A stretch of 64,000 nt of DNA, taken from contig CAZRBG010000002.1 in NCBI GenBank assembly GCA_964598225.1, forward strand, positions 124,001 to 188,000, read 5' to 3'. Below, piece after piece: positions 16,550-25,715 of this stretch. Under the pieces are notes generated by a model. The model was not told the DNA's origin. It searched no databases and saw only the letters and a program-made list of their open reading frames with translations. Both the position numbers and the translations under genes were made by a program. This DNA comes from SG8-4 sp964598225. Lineage in GTDB: Bacteria; Planctomycetota; Phycisphaerae; Sedimentisphaerales; Anaerobacaceae. Each line of letters opens with the position of its first letter. Position 1 is the stretch's first letter.

Positions 16550-17338
16550 TTATGCGTAGCTGTGCAGTCCTGGGAATAATTTCGATAGATTCACCCAGAG
16601 CAGCGTAATTATTATAGCAGCCATTCCCAGAATGGCCAGTACGCTGTTGATGTTCGGATGCTTTTTGCCGAACATGTAGCGATAATGGAAATACACCAAA
16701 AACGCCAGCCACGAAGCCAGCGACCACAGTTCCTTCGGGTCCCAGCCCCAGTAATCGCCCCAGGCAAGCTTGCCCCAGTAGCTGCCGAGGATCAAGCCCA
16801 GCGTCAGCAGTGGAAAGCCCGCGTAAACCATCCTATACGTTGCCTGTTCCGGAGCAAGCAGGTTCTCTTGCGGCTGTGGTTTTCGACCCAGAAGCTGACA
16901 TGCCGCCTGAAACGTGGCTTTTGCCATAAGGAGATAAGAAAGCATGTAAACAGCTACATGCGGGGTGAACAGCGGGCTCTGCAAAGCGGGCGGAAGATGC
17001 TGCGGTTCAGCGTTGAAAACAAAGCCCGCCGGGAAGAGCACTATCACGCCGAGGAGCATATCGAATGTATAGCCGCTGACGCCGAGCACGCGATAGCAAA
17101 ATAACGATACGGGATAAATCATTCCCAAAAAAAGGAACACCTCGAACAGATTCTGCAGCGGCACATGGTTGACGTGGTTCCAGCGGTATACCCAGGAGGC
17201 AACGGCAACGGCAAAACCGACTATATACAGTACATGTCCCGCTTTTTTGCGGCCCAGCAGGCTTACGATAAAAGCCTGAAGATACGCCGCCATTGTTATG
17301 TAAATCAGTAAGCCCTGAGTGGTTTGCTTAATTTCCAT
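16550..17338 (-). CDS. ccsA: Cytochrome c assembly protein, CcsA/CcmF-type haem handler
   Basis: 262-residue polytopic protein with the haem-binding WWD-type motif WGDYWGWDPKELWSLASW and conserved histidines in the surrounding helices. With ResB it forms the System II cytochrome c synthase that carries haem out and attaches it to CxxCH motifs. The start at 17338 overlaps the end of resB by 11 bases and begins MEIKQTTQG; the frame is open further upstream, but that part overlaps resB deeply and has no family similarity. The 90-base gap below it holds a degenerate short tandem repeat (CGCTATACGCTCTACGCTAT). Confidence 0.9.
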   Translation of the reverse strand: MEIKQTTQGLLIYITMAAYLQAFIVSLLGRKKAGHVLYIVGFAVAVASWVYRWNHVNHVPLQNLFEVFLFLGMIYPVSLFCYRVLGVSGYTFDMLLGVIVLFPAGFVFNAEPQHLPPALQSPLFTPHVAVYMLSYLLMAKATFQAACQLLGRKPQPQENLLAPEQATYRMVYAGFPLLTLGLILGSYWGKLAWGDYWGWDPKELWSLASWLAFLVYFHYRYMFGKKHPNINSVLAILGMAAIIITLLWVNLSKLFPGLHSYA

Positions 17339-18581
17339 GGGTTTGCTTTTTGCCTCTAATCTTCTTGAACAAATGCCGCAGCCACATGTGCCATACAACG
17401 CCGATGCAGAGCAGCCAGTAGCCGGTGAAGACAATTTTTACACCAGTGTCGGAGACGACCTGGAGAACCGTATATTGTCCGGCCCGGGCGTCGTAGGAAC
17501 TCTGGTAGAAATGGTAGCCGCCGTAGTGCAGCGGGTGATTCACTTCAATGTCTTTTTCGGCGAGGACCTTGCCCTGATCGTCGATTATCTCAAGCTCGCT
17601 AACAAAATCTCTGATGGCCCCGCCCCTCGGCTTGTTGTAAGCCAGTCTCGGTCCTCCCTCAGTATGGCTGAATCCCGGGTGCTGAGAAAAGACGTATTGT
17701 TTTGTAGTCTCGCCGTCCGGCTTTGTGATTTGGACTTCCAGAGCGGGATTGGAGCCTGGATTAGGATCTTCGTAGTAAGTTGTTTCTCCACCCTCAATCG
17801 ATATCTTGAGATTCCGGTATTTCCTGACGATCTTAGCCGTGCCGACTTCGGGCCCGAGATCGAGTTGATTGCCGACCTCGGCAACCACTCGCCGAACCCC
17901 CTCGTTCGTCTCGGCCTGAAGATATTCGACTTTGGTCTCGTAATATTCGAGACGAAAATCATTTAGCTTAATCGAGAAGGGCAACTCTCTCATCTTTCGT
18001 ATGAAGTCATAGACTTTGAGTTTGCCGCTTTCTCTTCTGATATAATATTGCCCGTCGTTTTCGGCTATTATCCAAATGCCGCCGGGCTGGCTGACAAAGA
18101 CCCGGGCAGCCTGCGAAAGCGTGGCCTGCTGTTTCACGAACTCCTGTCTCAACTTCGGCGGGATGCTGCGTTGGTCCAGGGCGCCGGCGAATTGCAACCC
18201 GACATCAAACAAGGGTATCTTCTTCTCCGTCCTTACCTGATTTGTTGATTGCCCCTCGAAGATTTGCATTTGACCTTCGATGATCTTGTCGTTGCCGGTG
18301 ATTTTGTATCCAATTTCCGAGCCAAGCCCCCCGCCGATAAGGATGAGGACGCACCCTCCGTGCATCAGCAGCAGGCCCGGCACGCGAATCAGCCTTCTAA
18401 ACGCCACGAAACCGGCAATAAGAGCCAGAGCAAACAGGACCCAGAACACCACTGCCGGCGTGCTGTTGAAGAACATTTTCGCACGATCGGCGCCGATAAA
18501 CGCGCCGTAGATTGACAAGAACGTCAGCACAATGAGCAGCGACAGAGCCGCCCACATTAATTCACGTCTGAATTTGTTCAT
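17328..18581 (-). CDS. resB: ResB-like cytochrome c biogenesis protein
   Basis: 417-residue System II partner of CcsA. Three N-terminal helices (about 10-30, 45-62 and 70-90), a long periplasmic domain and a last helix near 385-405 (GYWLLCIGVVWHMWL), as in Ccs1/ResB. EVNHPLHYGGYHFYQSSYD is the typical ResB motif with a conserved His before the last helix. It is divergent from hemC, so haem synthesis and cytochrome c assembly are adjacent. Confidence 0.9.
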   Translation of the reverse strand: MNKFRRELMWAALSLLIVLTFLSIYGAFIGADRAKMFFNSTPAVVFWVLFALALIAGFVAFRRLIRVPGLLLMHGGCVLILIGGGLGSEIGYKITGNDKIIEGQMQIFEGQSTNQVRTEKKIPLFDVGLQFAGALDQRSIPPKLRQEFVKQQATLSQAARVFVSQPGGIWIIAENDGQYYIRRESGKLKVYDFIRKMRELPFSIKLNDFRLEYYETKVEYLQAETNEGVRRVVAEVGNQLDLGPEVGTAKIVRKYRNLKISIEGGETTYYEDPNPGSNPALEVQITKPDGETTKQYVFSQHPGFSHTEGGPRLAYNKPRGGAIRDFVSELEIIDDQGKVLAEKDIEVNHPLHYGGYHFYQSSYDARAGQYTVLQVVSDTGVKIVFTGYWLLCIGVVWHMWLRHLFKKIRGKKQTHGN

Positions 18582-18772
18582 TCGATTTCCTTAACGCCGT
18601 AAAAGAAACTCTTGAGGCGATTATGCCTGAAAGCCCACCTATTGCAAGAACATTCATATACGCCTGCGACCGCCCGCCGGTTCGATTCCAACGCACTTTC
18701 CGGTTGCTATCTCGGCGGCGCGAGCTTAAAATGCGCAGTTGCCGAATAGGTAATAATCGACATTATTGGGTC

Positions 18773-18803
18773 CCTAAATTCATTTTAGGACTGTTTTTTT
18801 TTT
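18773..18803 (+). terminator. Weak terminator-like hairpin in the hemC leader
   Basis: CCTAAA-ttcat-TTTAGG (18773-18789), then four bases and ten consecutive T (18794-18803), 13 bases before the hemC start. No plus-strand gene precedes it, so if real it would act as an attenuator of hemC. The stem is only six AT-rich pairs. Confidence 0.25.
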
Positions 18804-18815
18804 AGAAAGATTCGC

Positions 18816-19739
18816 ATGAAAACTCTTGCAGTTGCCACTCGCGGCGGGGCGCTGGCCGTCACTCAAACCAACCACGTGGCCGCTTCTCTCAAGAAGGTCC
18901 GCCCGAATCTGAAAATCGAAGTTAAACAGATTACCACCACCGGCGACCGGGACAGGCGCACCGCTCTTTGGAGCCTCAGAGACACCGGCTTTTTCACCTC
19001 CCAGCTTGAGGATGCCCTGATGGCGAAAGAAGCTGATTTTGCCGTCCATAGTCTCAAGGACCTGCCCACGGCCGAGCCGGAAGGCCTTACGATTGCGGCG
19101 GTGTTCGACAGGAATTTCGTCGAAGATACCCTCGTATCGACCTTCCCGATCGATTCTATCGAACAATTACCGCCCGGAGCGAAGATCGGCACTTCGAGCC
19201 TCAGGCGCGCCGCCCAGTTAAGACATCTGAGACCGGACTTGGAGCCTACGCCTATTCGCGGCAACGTTCAGACGAGGCTGGACAAGCTCGATACCGATGA
19301 GTATGACGCTGTTGTCCTGGCGAGGGCGGGTCTCGAACGTCTCCATCTGGCCGATAGGATTTCGTTCATCTTCGACCCTGCGGTTTTCATTCCCGCTCCG
19401 GCCCAGGGCGCGCTGGGAATCCAGACGCGAGCCGACGACGCCAGGACAAACAAGATTATTGCCGCGATAGACGACGAGAATGCAAGGAGGACAACAAACG
19501 CCGAGCGAACCATCCTGACGACGATGCAATGCGGCTGCCACGCCCCCGTCGGCGCCTACGCGAAGATTACGGGGGACGAAATCGCCATCCGGGCATTCAT
19601 CTCGGAGCCGGACGGCGAAAACTTCATCAGCAGCCAGGCCACAGGTCCGGCAGACAATGCGACAGAGTTAGCCGAACAAACAGCAAATGAACTGCTAACC
19701 GCCGGCGGAAAGAAAATCCTCAAGTCGCTGGAAGGTTGA
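18816..19739 (+). CDS. hemC: Porphobilinogen deaminase (hydroxymethylbilane synthase)
   Basis: 307 residues, the normal length. Polymerises four porphobilinogens to hydroxymethylbilane. Seen: LAVATRGGALAVTQ opening, VHSLKDLPT, IGTSSLRRAAQLR, GNVQTRLDKL and the dipyrromethane-cofactor loop MQCGCHAPVGAY with Cys241. The leader carries a T-run hairpin. It is followed by repeats and the second CobA-HemD fusion. Confidence 0.96.
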   Translation: MKTLAVATRGGALAVTQTNHVAASLKKVRPNLKIEVKQITTTGDRDRRTALWSLRDTGFFTSQLEDALMAKEADFAVHSLKDLPTAEPEGLTIAAVFDRNFVEDTLVSTFPIDSIEQLPPGAKIGTSSLRRAAQLRHLRPDLEPTPIRGNVQTRLDKLDTDEYDAVVLARAGLERLHLADRISFIFDPAVFIPAPAQGALGIQTRADDARTNKIIAAIDDENARRTTNAERTILTTMQCGCHAPVGAYAKITGDEIAIRAFISEPDGENFISSQATGPADNATELAEQTANELLTAGGKKILKSLEG

Positions 19740-19748
19740 GTTAATGAT

Positions 19749-19897
19749 GTCATTTCGAGCGCAGTCGAGAAATCTATTAAGGAATCGGTGGAGCAAGGCG
19801 CACGCTTGTATTGAATTATTTTATAATGTCATCCCTGTGAAGGCAGGAATACGGATATTTTGCAGTCACCCTGGATTCCCGCTTTCGCGGGAATGAC
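19749..19897. repeat. Three palindromic repeats between hemC and cobA-hemD
   Basis: 19749-19775 is a copy of the dispersed GTCATTTCGAGCG...GAGAAATCT palindrome. 19828-19854 (GTCATCCCTGTGAAGG, degenerate) and 19871-19897 (GGATTCCCGC...GGGAATGAC) are dRS3-like repeats (core ATTCCC-N8-GGGAAT) in opposite orientations. Together they make up most of this 187-base gap. Confidence 0.7.
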
Positions 19898-19926
19898 ATG
19901 CACGGGGATTGGTCATACAGAGTGAT

Positions 19927-21456
19927 ATGAATAAAGGATTTGTATATCTGGTTGGCGCCGGGCCGGGGCGGGCGGATTTGATAACTGTTCGCGGGGCTGA
20001 GATTCTAAAAGCGGCCGACTGTGTGCTCTGCGATAAGCTGGCTAATCCCGCGCTTCTGCGTTACGCTCATAAGGATACCGAGCTTCTTCATGTGCCCAAG
20101 CGTACCGCCGAGGGCGGAAACACACAGGATGAGATCAACAGGTTAATCGTCCAAAAAGCCCTGGAAGGCAAGACGGTCGTCAGACTCAAAGGCGGAGACC
20201 CCTGCATCTTCGGCAGAGCCTCGGATGAGCTTGCCGTTCTGAACGAAGCCGGGATCGACTTCGAGATCGTGCCGGGCGTGACGGCCGGGGCAGGCATGGC
20301 GGCTTATGCCGGTATAATGCTCACGGACAAGCGACAAAGCTCACAGGTCGTGTTCGTAACCGGCCACGAGGCGACCGGCAGACAGGGCACGGCCATTGAC
20401 TGGGACGTGCTGGGAAAATTCCACGGCACCATCGTATTCTACATGGGAATCGGCAATCTCGATTCTATCGCGCAGAAGTTGATCGAAAACGGCATGGCCG
20501 CAGACACGCCCGCCGCGCTGGTTGCCGACGCTACCTTCCCGACCCAGAGAGTCGTCAAAGCCAGGCTGGGGACGATAAAGCAGGAATGTGACCGGCAGAA
20601 GATCGAGCCGCCCGCACTTGTGGTCGTCGGAAACGTTGCCCAAAGTGACGACAGGATCAACTGGTTCATGAGAAAGACGCTTTTCGGCAAAAGCATCGTC
20701 GTAACACGAGACACGGCAGGCAACGCCGAATTTGCAAATAAGATCGTCGCGCGCGGCGGCAATCCTGTGGAATTCGCGACGATCAGAATCGAGCCGAGAA
20801 CAGATTCGAATGACTTTCTCCAGGTGCTTGCGAAGTTCGGTGAGTACGACTGGATCATTTTCACAAGCGGCAACGGTGTGACCACATTCTTCGATACTCT
20901 GGACAATCTGGGCAAAGACGCCCGGGTCTTCGCCTCGGCGAAGATTGCCGCGATAGGAAGCAAGACCGCGGATAAGCTGGCCGGATTCGGCATAAAGGCG
21001 GATTTTGTCCCCGGTGTCTTCACGGGCAAAGAGTTGGGCACACAACTTCTCAGGCATGCAAATCTCCACAACAAGAAGATCCTGCTCCTGCGTTCTGCTA
21101 TAGCTTCGACTGAGCTTGTCGAAGTACTGGCCGAAGGCGGTGCGCGGGTTGATAATGTCGCGGTTTATACAGCATCCGAGGTTAAGAACGACACTTCGTC
21201 GCTGACCGAGAGTCTGAGCGACGGAAGAATCGATTGGGTGACGTTTGCCAGCCCCTCTTCGGTGGACGGTTTCTTCGGACAAATTCCCGTTGCATCGATA
21301 AATTCGAGCCGGACCAGAGTCGCTTCCATCGGGCCGGTAACATCTGAGACACTGAGCGAACTCGGCGTAAAGGTTGACGTAACCGCCGCAGAGCATACAA
21401 TCGACGGGTTGCTTGATTCTATTGAACGAGAGGAGCTGCATAATGGCGTTTCCTGA
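19927..21456 (+). CDS. cobA-hemD: Fused uroporphyrinogen-III C-methyltransferase / uroporphyrinogen-III synthase, copy 2
   Basis: 509-residue fusion with the same order as the enzyme at 10775. SUMT part: VYLVGAGPGRADLIT, VVRLKGGDPCIFGRASDE, VPGVTAGAGMAAYAGI. HemD part from about residue 253: IVVTRDTAGNAEFANKI, WIIFTSGNGVTTFFDTL, WVTFASPSSVDGFF. The ATG at 19927 is preferred over a TTG six codons upstream. Clearly paralogous but diverged (RGGEE becomes RASDE). The last 14 bases overlap hemB, so it is coupled to the pathway operon hemC-cobA/hemD-hemB. Confidence 0.92.
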   Translation: MNKGFVYLVGAGPGRADLITVRGAEILKAADCVLCDKLANPALLRYAHKDTELLHVPKRTAEGGNTQDEINRLIVQKALEGKTVVRLKGGDPCIFGRASDELAVLNEAGIDFEIVPGVTAGAGMAAYAGIMLTDKRQSSQVVFVTGHEATGRQGTAIDWDVLGKFHGTIVFYMGIGNLDSIAQKLIENGMAADTPAALVADATFPTQRVVKARLGTIKQECDRQKIEPPALVVVGNVAQSDDRINWFMRKTLFGKSIVVTRDTAGNAEFANKIVARGGNPVEFATIRIEPRTDSNDFLQVLAKFGEYDWIIFTSGNGVTTFFDTLDNLGKDARVFASAKIAAIGSKTADKLAGFGIKADFVPGVFTGKELGTQLLRHANLHNKKILLLRSAIASTELVEVLAEGGARVDNVAVYTASEVKNDTSSLTESLSDGRIDWVTFASPSSVDGFFGQIPVASINSSRTRVASIGPVTSETLSELGVKVDVTAAEHTIDGLLDSIEREELHNGVS

Positions 21457-22417
21457 AATAAGGATGAGAAGACTGCGAACCACAGGTACTATGCGGAGGC
21501 TCGTTCGAGAAACCGCCGTAATCGTGGATGATCTGATCTATCCTTTGTTCGTCCGCGAGGGCGAAGGTATCAAAGAGCCGATCAAGTCGATGAATGGCTG
21601 CTTTCATTTCTCGCCAGATACGATTGCCGCCGAGGCTGCGGAAGTGGCGTCGCTGGGGATTCCCGCCGTGCTGCTTTTCGGCTTGCCGGCAAAGAAAGAC
21701 CCGACCGGCTCGGAGGCCTGGGCCGAGGACGGCGTCGTCCAGCGGGCAATCAAGGCGATCAAGTCGCAATCGCCCGATCTCCTTGTCGTCACCGATGTCT
21801 GCCTCTGCGAGTTCACCGACCACGGCCATTGCGGTGTAATCACCGAGAGCACGGTCGATAACGACGCGACCTGCGAACTGCTGGCAAAGATGGCGCTTTC
21901 GCACGCACAGGCGGGCGCCGATATCGTCGCTCCCTCGGATATGATGGACGGCAGGGTAAAGCACATCCGCGAAGCGCTGGAAGAGAACGGATTCAAGGAT
22001 GTAGCGATCATGTCGTACGCGGCCAAGTACGCCTCGGCTTTCTACGGCCCCTTCAGAGACGCCGCAGAATCCGCCCCGGCCTTCGGCGACCGCAGGAGCT
22101 ATCAGATGGACCCGGCCAACAGCGACCAGGCGATGGCCGAGATCGCCCTTGATATAGAAGAAGGCGCCGATATTGTGATGGTCAAGCCCGCCCTGGCGTA
22201 CATGGATATTATCTATCGGGCGAGGCAGCGATTCGATTGTCCGATAGCAGCCTACAACGTCTCAGGTGAATACATGATGGTAAAGAGTTCCGCAGCCGCG
22301 GGACTCTCGGACGAAGAGGCGACGATGATGGAAGTGCTGACCTCACTCAAACGCGCCGGCGCCGACATCCTGATTACATATTTCGCCAAAGATGCGGCCA
22401 AGAAACTCCATAAATAG
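21443..22417 (+). CDS. hemB: Porphobilinogen synthase (delta-aminolevulinate dehydratase)
   Basis: 324-residue enzyme condensing two 5-aminolevulinates. The start with GAGGAG upstream lies inside the end of the fusion gene. The metal site DVCLCEFTDHGHC has Cys120, 122 and 130, the zinc-dependent type. Active-site lysines sit in SYAAKYASAFYGPF and MVKPALAYMDI. It ends at a strong hairpin. Confidence 0.97.
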   Translation: MAFPEIRMRRLRTTGTMRRLVRETAVIVDDLIYPLFVREGEGIKEPIKSMNGCFHFSPDTIAAEAAEVASLGIPAVLLFGLPAKKDPTGSEAWAEDGVVQRAIKAIKSQSPDLLVVTDVCLCEFTDHGHCGVITESTVDNDATCELLAKMALSHAQAGADIVAPSDMMDGRVKHIREALEENGFKDVAIMSYAAKYASAFYGPFRDAAESAPAFGDRRSYQMDPANSDQAMAEIALDIEEGADIVMVKPALAYMDIIYRARQRFDCPIAAYNVSGEYMMVKSSAAAGLSDEEATMMEVLTSLKRAGADILITYFAKDAAKKLHK

Positions 22418-22423
22418 AAGAAA

Positions 22424-22453
22424 GGCTGTGAGCACCCTCCCGGACTCACAGCC
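22424..22453. terminator. Bidirectional terminator hairpin
   Basis: GGCTGTGAG (22424-22432) pairs perfectly with CTCACAGCC (22445-22453). On the minus strand it is followed by TTTCTTCTATTT, ending the secreted-protein gene; on the plus strand it sits seven bases after the hemB stop. A similar hairpin with a GGAGGGT loop occurs at 31636-31661. Confidence 0.65.
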
Positions 22454-22481
22454 CTGAATTACTGTTTAACGGCAAATCCGA

Positions 22482-24542
22482 TTACTGGCAGGTCGCCAGC
22501 CACTTGGTGACAAGCTCGACCAGGTCATCAATATCTATCACTCCGTTGCCGTCCACGTCCTGGCACAGCGGGCAATCCGTATCGGTCACCTCGGGAATGA
22601 AGAAGTAATCCTCGGTCTCACCGACCTCATACTTGTCGGCCGGGCCTGAGCCGCCGTTGCCGACTTCGCCGGGATTGCTGCCGCCCGTCCAGGGTCGCTC
22701 GGCGAGAGTTATTCTCATCCAGATTTGCTCGTGAGCGTTCTTGGGGTGCACCGACTTGAAGCCGGGCGTTGCGATCTTATGCGCTCCCGCCGGCAGGCCG
22801 AACAGAAACTGGTTCTGGACAGCCCACTCGGGAACTATACTGCCGTCCGGGCATTCGACGTTGTCGTCCCAGTCGCCGTCGCGGTTGAAGTCCAGCCACA
22901 CGTTGACCCAGAGATCGGTTCCCGGCTCAACCACAGTTACCTCGTAATCGAAAGAAGCCACGCCGCAGTTAGGCAGACTCAGCGGCATGTCAACACCGTC
23001 GTCGCCGCCGTCATTGTTGTCCGAACCAATATTGGACCTGATGTTGTTGATCCCGTCTTCATCGGGACCCTTATCGGCTTCGCTTTCGGCTGAAATACTC
23101 TTGCCTAAATACGCCACCGTCGGCATGTTCAGATGGAACGGCCCGAACGGCCCGAGCCCGCTGCCGTCGTCGAAGACGGTCGGGAAGTGTGCCGGACGCG
23201 ATGGCGGAAACGGGTAAGCACTCATCGTCTTGTTGCCGGAGTTGTTGGTGCTGTCCGGAGCGTCGCCCAGGTCCGGAGCGTCCTGACTGACCGCACCCTC
23301 GCAGCTTATGTTCAACACGCCCACGCCGGTTTCCGAGGCGTACCCGCCGACCTCGATCAGATACTGCTTACCGGCAACTGCCGCGAACGTGACCTCCGAC
23401 TGAAAGCTTCCGGCGGCGTCGTCGTTGCAAGCGATCAGATCATTCTGCGACGGAGGGCAGAGACAGCCCTTATAGGCGGCCAGCATCGTATCGAAGCCGC
23501 TGCCTAACAGGCTCACAGTGACATCGCCCGTGCAGGCCGCGGTGTAGCAGTACCAGATGTTCGGACTTCTCAGGCAATGCCCCGGTCCGTCGAACGTTGC
23601 TTCGGTGGTCTTGAACGGAAGATTCTTTACATCGCCGACGGGTTTTGCGAACTGACAGTCGTCGTTCGATCCGGCGGGCGGCTGGTCCTGGCCGGTGATG
23701 GTAATCTTGCCGGCGCCAACCTCGTCGGCGTTGTAGCCTCCGACCTCGATCAGATATTCTTCACCGGCGACGCCCCGGAACGTGATCTGGGAGGTCAGAG
23801 AGTTGCCGAAGTCGTCGTTACATTCGATCATAGCGTTTTTTTGCGGGTTGCAGCCGCCTCCGGCATAAACAGCCAGTTTGGTGTCGAATGCGCTGCCTGC
23901 GAGGCTGACGGTGACTTCGCCGGTCCCGCCGGCGGTGTAGCGATACCAGATGTTGGGGCTGCTCATGCAGTGTCCGGGCCCGTCGAACGTTGCGCAGGTC
24001 GTATCGAAAGGCTTGTCCTTGACGTTGCCTATAACCTCGGCCTTGGGACAGTCATCGTTGATCGGCTTGCAGGACCGGGCCGCGCAAACGATGCTTATCA
24101 CTCCAGGACCTTTGGCCGAGGCGTTGTATCCTCCAACTTCGATCAGATATTGTCGGCCTGCGGTGACGTCGATAACCACTTCCGATTGCTGGCCGTTGAA
24201 ATCGTCATTGCTCTTGATCAATCGGTCGGCCGTGGGATCGCAGGCGCATCCGTCGTAGACGGCCAGTTTCGTGTCGAAGCTTGAGCCGGCGAGACTTATG
24301 GTCACTGCTCCCGTACAGGTGGCCGTGTAGCAGTACCATATATTCGGAGTGTTCATAAAAAGCCCCGGACCGTCAAATGATGCTGTCGCCGTGTTGAACG
24401 GCAGGTCCAGGACGTCGTTGACCGCCGTCGCCCTGTTGCAGTCGTCGTTCGACGGCCTGTGAATACCCGTTGCGATATTCACGGCACCGAGCAGCAGCAC
24501 GATCACAACTGCCACAAGTAATTTTGATGTGAACTTTTGCAT
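22482..24542 (-). CDS. Secreted protein with three tandem domains and a C-terminal dockerin-like segment
   Basis: 686 residues with a signal peptide. Three tandem domains of about 115-125 residues, each starting NDDC and containing ATFDGPG/ASFDGPG, SPNIWYCYTA, GSxFDTKLA and QYLIEVGGY (about 32-150, 160-280 and 290-405), look like beta-sandwich modules. Then a DLGDAPDS region typical of large cell-surface proteins with LDFNRDGDWDD, and at the end CPLCQDVDGNGVIDIDDL with a single type-I-dockerin-like calcium loop and a KWL helix. GGAGAA is seven bases before the start. Function unknown; probably displayed or anchored outside the cell. Confidence 0.85.
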   Translation of the reverse strand: MQKFTSKLLVAVVIVLLLGAVNIATGIHRPSNDDCNRATAVNDVLDLPFNTATASFDGPGLFMNTPNIWYCYTATCTGAVTISLAGSSFDTKLAVYDGCACDPTADRLIKSNDDFNGQQSEVVIDVTAGRQYLIEVGGYNASAKGPGVISIVCAARSCKPINDDCPKAEVIGNVKDKPFDTTCATFDGPGHCMSSPNIWYRYTAGGTGEVTVSLAGSAFDTKLAVYAGGGCNPQKNAMIECNDDFGNSLTSQITFRGVAGEEYLIEVGGYNADEVGAGKITITGQDQPPAGSNDDCQFAKPVGDVKNLPFKTTEATFDGPGHCLRSPNIWYCYTAACTGDVTVSLLGSGFDTMLAAYKGCLCPPSQNDLIACNDDAAGSFQSEVTFAAVAGKQYLIEVGGYASETGVGVLNISCEGAVSQDAPDLGDAPDSTNNSGNKTMSAYPFPPSRPAHFPTVFDDGSGLGPFGPFHLNMPTVAYLGKSISAESEADKGPDEDGINNIRSNIGSDNNDGGDDGVDMPLSLPNCGVASFDYEVTVVEPGTDLWVNVWLDFNRDGDWDDNVECPDGSIVPEWAVQNQFLFGLPAGAHKIATPGFKSVHPKNAHEQIWMRITLAERPWTGGSNPGEVGNGGSGPADKYEVGETEDYFFIPEVTDTDCPLCQDVDGNGVIDIDDLVELVTKWLATCQ

Positions 24543-24805
24543 AATTCAATTCTCCGGGACAAAATGTTACTACTTACTTCATGTTTGGCATCCCATGGAA
24601 AAGCAATAACCGCAAGAGTAAGAGTGGGTTACTGCCGCTCCTCCGTGAACATAATATAGTGTCAACTATCGGCAAAATCGTAACACTGTATTACGCGAAA
24701 AACGCAAAAATCGCAGATTCTCGCATAGCGGGTATCAGGTGCGATACTCTCTGAAATCCTGATATCTTCTTAGCCTGCTTCCTGATTACCTGATATTCTG
24801 ATCTG

Positions 24806-25219
24806 CTATTTCTTGTAGGCCTGTTTGGGGTCGTAGACCTTTTCAGCGATGAATTGGAGCTTGTTATCGGAAGAATCAGCCAGGGCCCGATAGAAGCAGG
24901 ATTGGTAGCCGACGTGGCACTGGCCGGCGTCGACCGTCACTTTGAGTATAAGGCAATCCTGATCGCAATCGACGAGGATCTGTTCGACTTTCTGCCGGTG
25001 GCCGCTTTCCTCGCCTTTTCGCCACAATTTGCCGCGTGACCGGCTGTAATACGTGCCGTAGCCGGTCTTTATGGTCTCGTCCAGTGCCTCGCGGTTCATG
25101 TAAGCGACCATGAGCACCTGATTACTCGCGGCATCCTGTGCGATGGCCGTTATCAGTCCGTTAGAGTCGAATTTCGGCGTAAATTCCAGGTTCTCTTCCA
25201 AGTCGTGCTTCGTACTCAC
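24806..25219 (-). CDS. hisI: Phosphoribosyl-AMP cyclohydrolase
   Basis: 137-residue HisI, third step of histidine synthesis. The metal and active-site segments are present: DCDQDC and AGQCHVGYQSCFYRAL. The GTG start at 25219 has AAAGGGA upstream. The hisE phosphohydrolase is not fused and no other his gene is near. The 260-base gap below contains degenerate CCTGAT-type tandem repeats (24740-24800). Confidence 0.93.
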   Translation of the reverse strand: MSTKHDLEENLEFTPKFDSNGLITAIAQDAASNQVLMVAYMNREALDETIKTGYGTYYSRSRGKLWRKGEESGHRQKVEQILVDCDQDCLILKVTVDAGQCHVGYQSCFYRALADSSDNKLQFIAEKVYDPKQAYKK

Positions 25220-25446
25220 GTCTTTCGTCCCTTTTAAGGCGGGATTCCGTCTTTCGATATCCCGCAGTCAGCATTTTTGCGTATCCAAACTCGGCCGCAG
25301 CGCTAAAACCAACACCATACCAGATCACCACGATAATTCAATTCCCCATATTCAGGATTCAGGGCTTAGGGCTTAGGATTTACCGCCCCCGGCGAGCTCA
25401 TTGGGTTTGTTTTGCATTTTTCGATACCCGATGAGGTCACCTTTCT

Positions 25447-25473
25447 GTCATTCCCGCGGAGGCGGGAATCCAG
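25447..25473 (+). repeat. dRS3-like palindrome
   Basis: 27 bases with core ATTCCCGCGGAGGCGGGAAT; identical over 27 bases to 25689-25715. Reverse-oriented copies at 19871-19897 and 29253-29279. Confidence 0.8.
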
Positions 25474-25688
25474 TTTTTTTTTGGCTTTGAATTGGCTTTG
25501 TTTCTCCGATTTACCCCTAAGGGGATCCCCTTCACCTTTTTCACTTCTCCCTTGCCCCTTCTGGCTCCTGAATTCTGTATTCTGAGTTCTTTCCGTTCAG
25601 AATTGGCTTTGTTTTGCAAACTCACTGTACGCAATACGCAGCACTCGGAACGAATAAATTGGCTTTGTCTTTCAACTTTGCCCACTCT

Positions 25689-25715
25689 GTCATTCCCGCG
25701 GAGGCGGGAATCCAG
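25689..25715 (+). repeat. dRS3-like palindrome
   Basis: Second identical 27-base copy inside the repeat array. Confidence 0.8.

Noticed and set aside
25447..25715. Contamination from Neisseria suggested by dRS3-like repeats
   Set aside because: Palindromes of this kind are widespread, and neighbouring genes and composition are consistent with the rest of the window.
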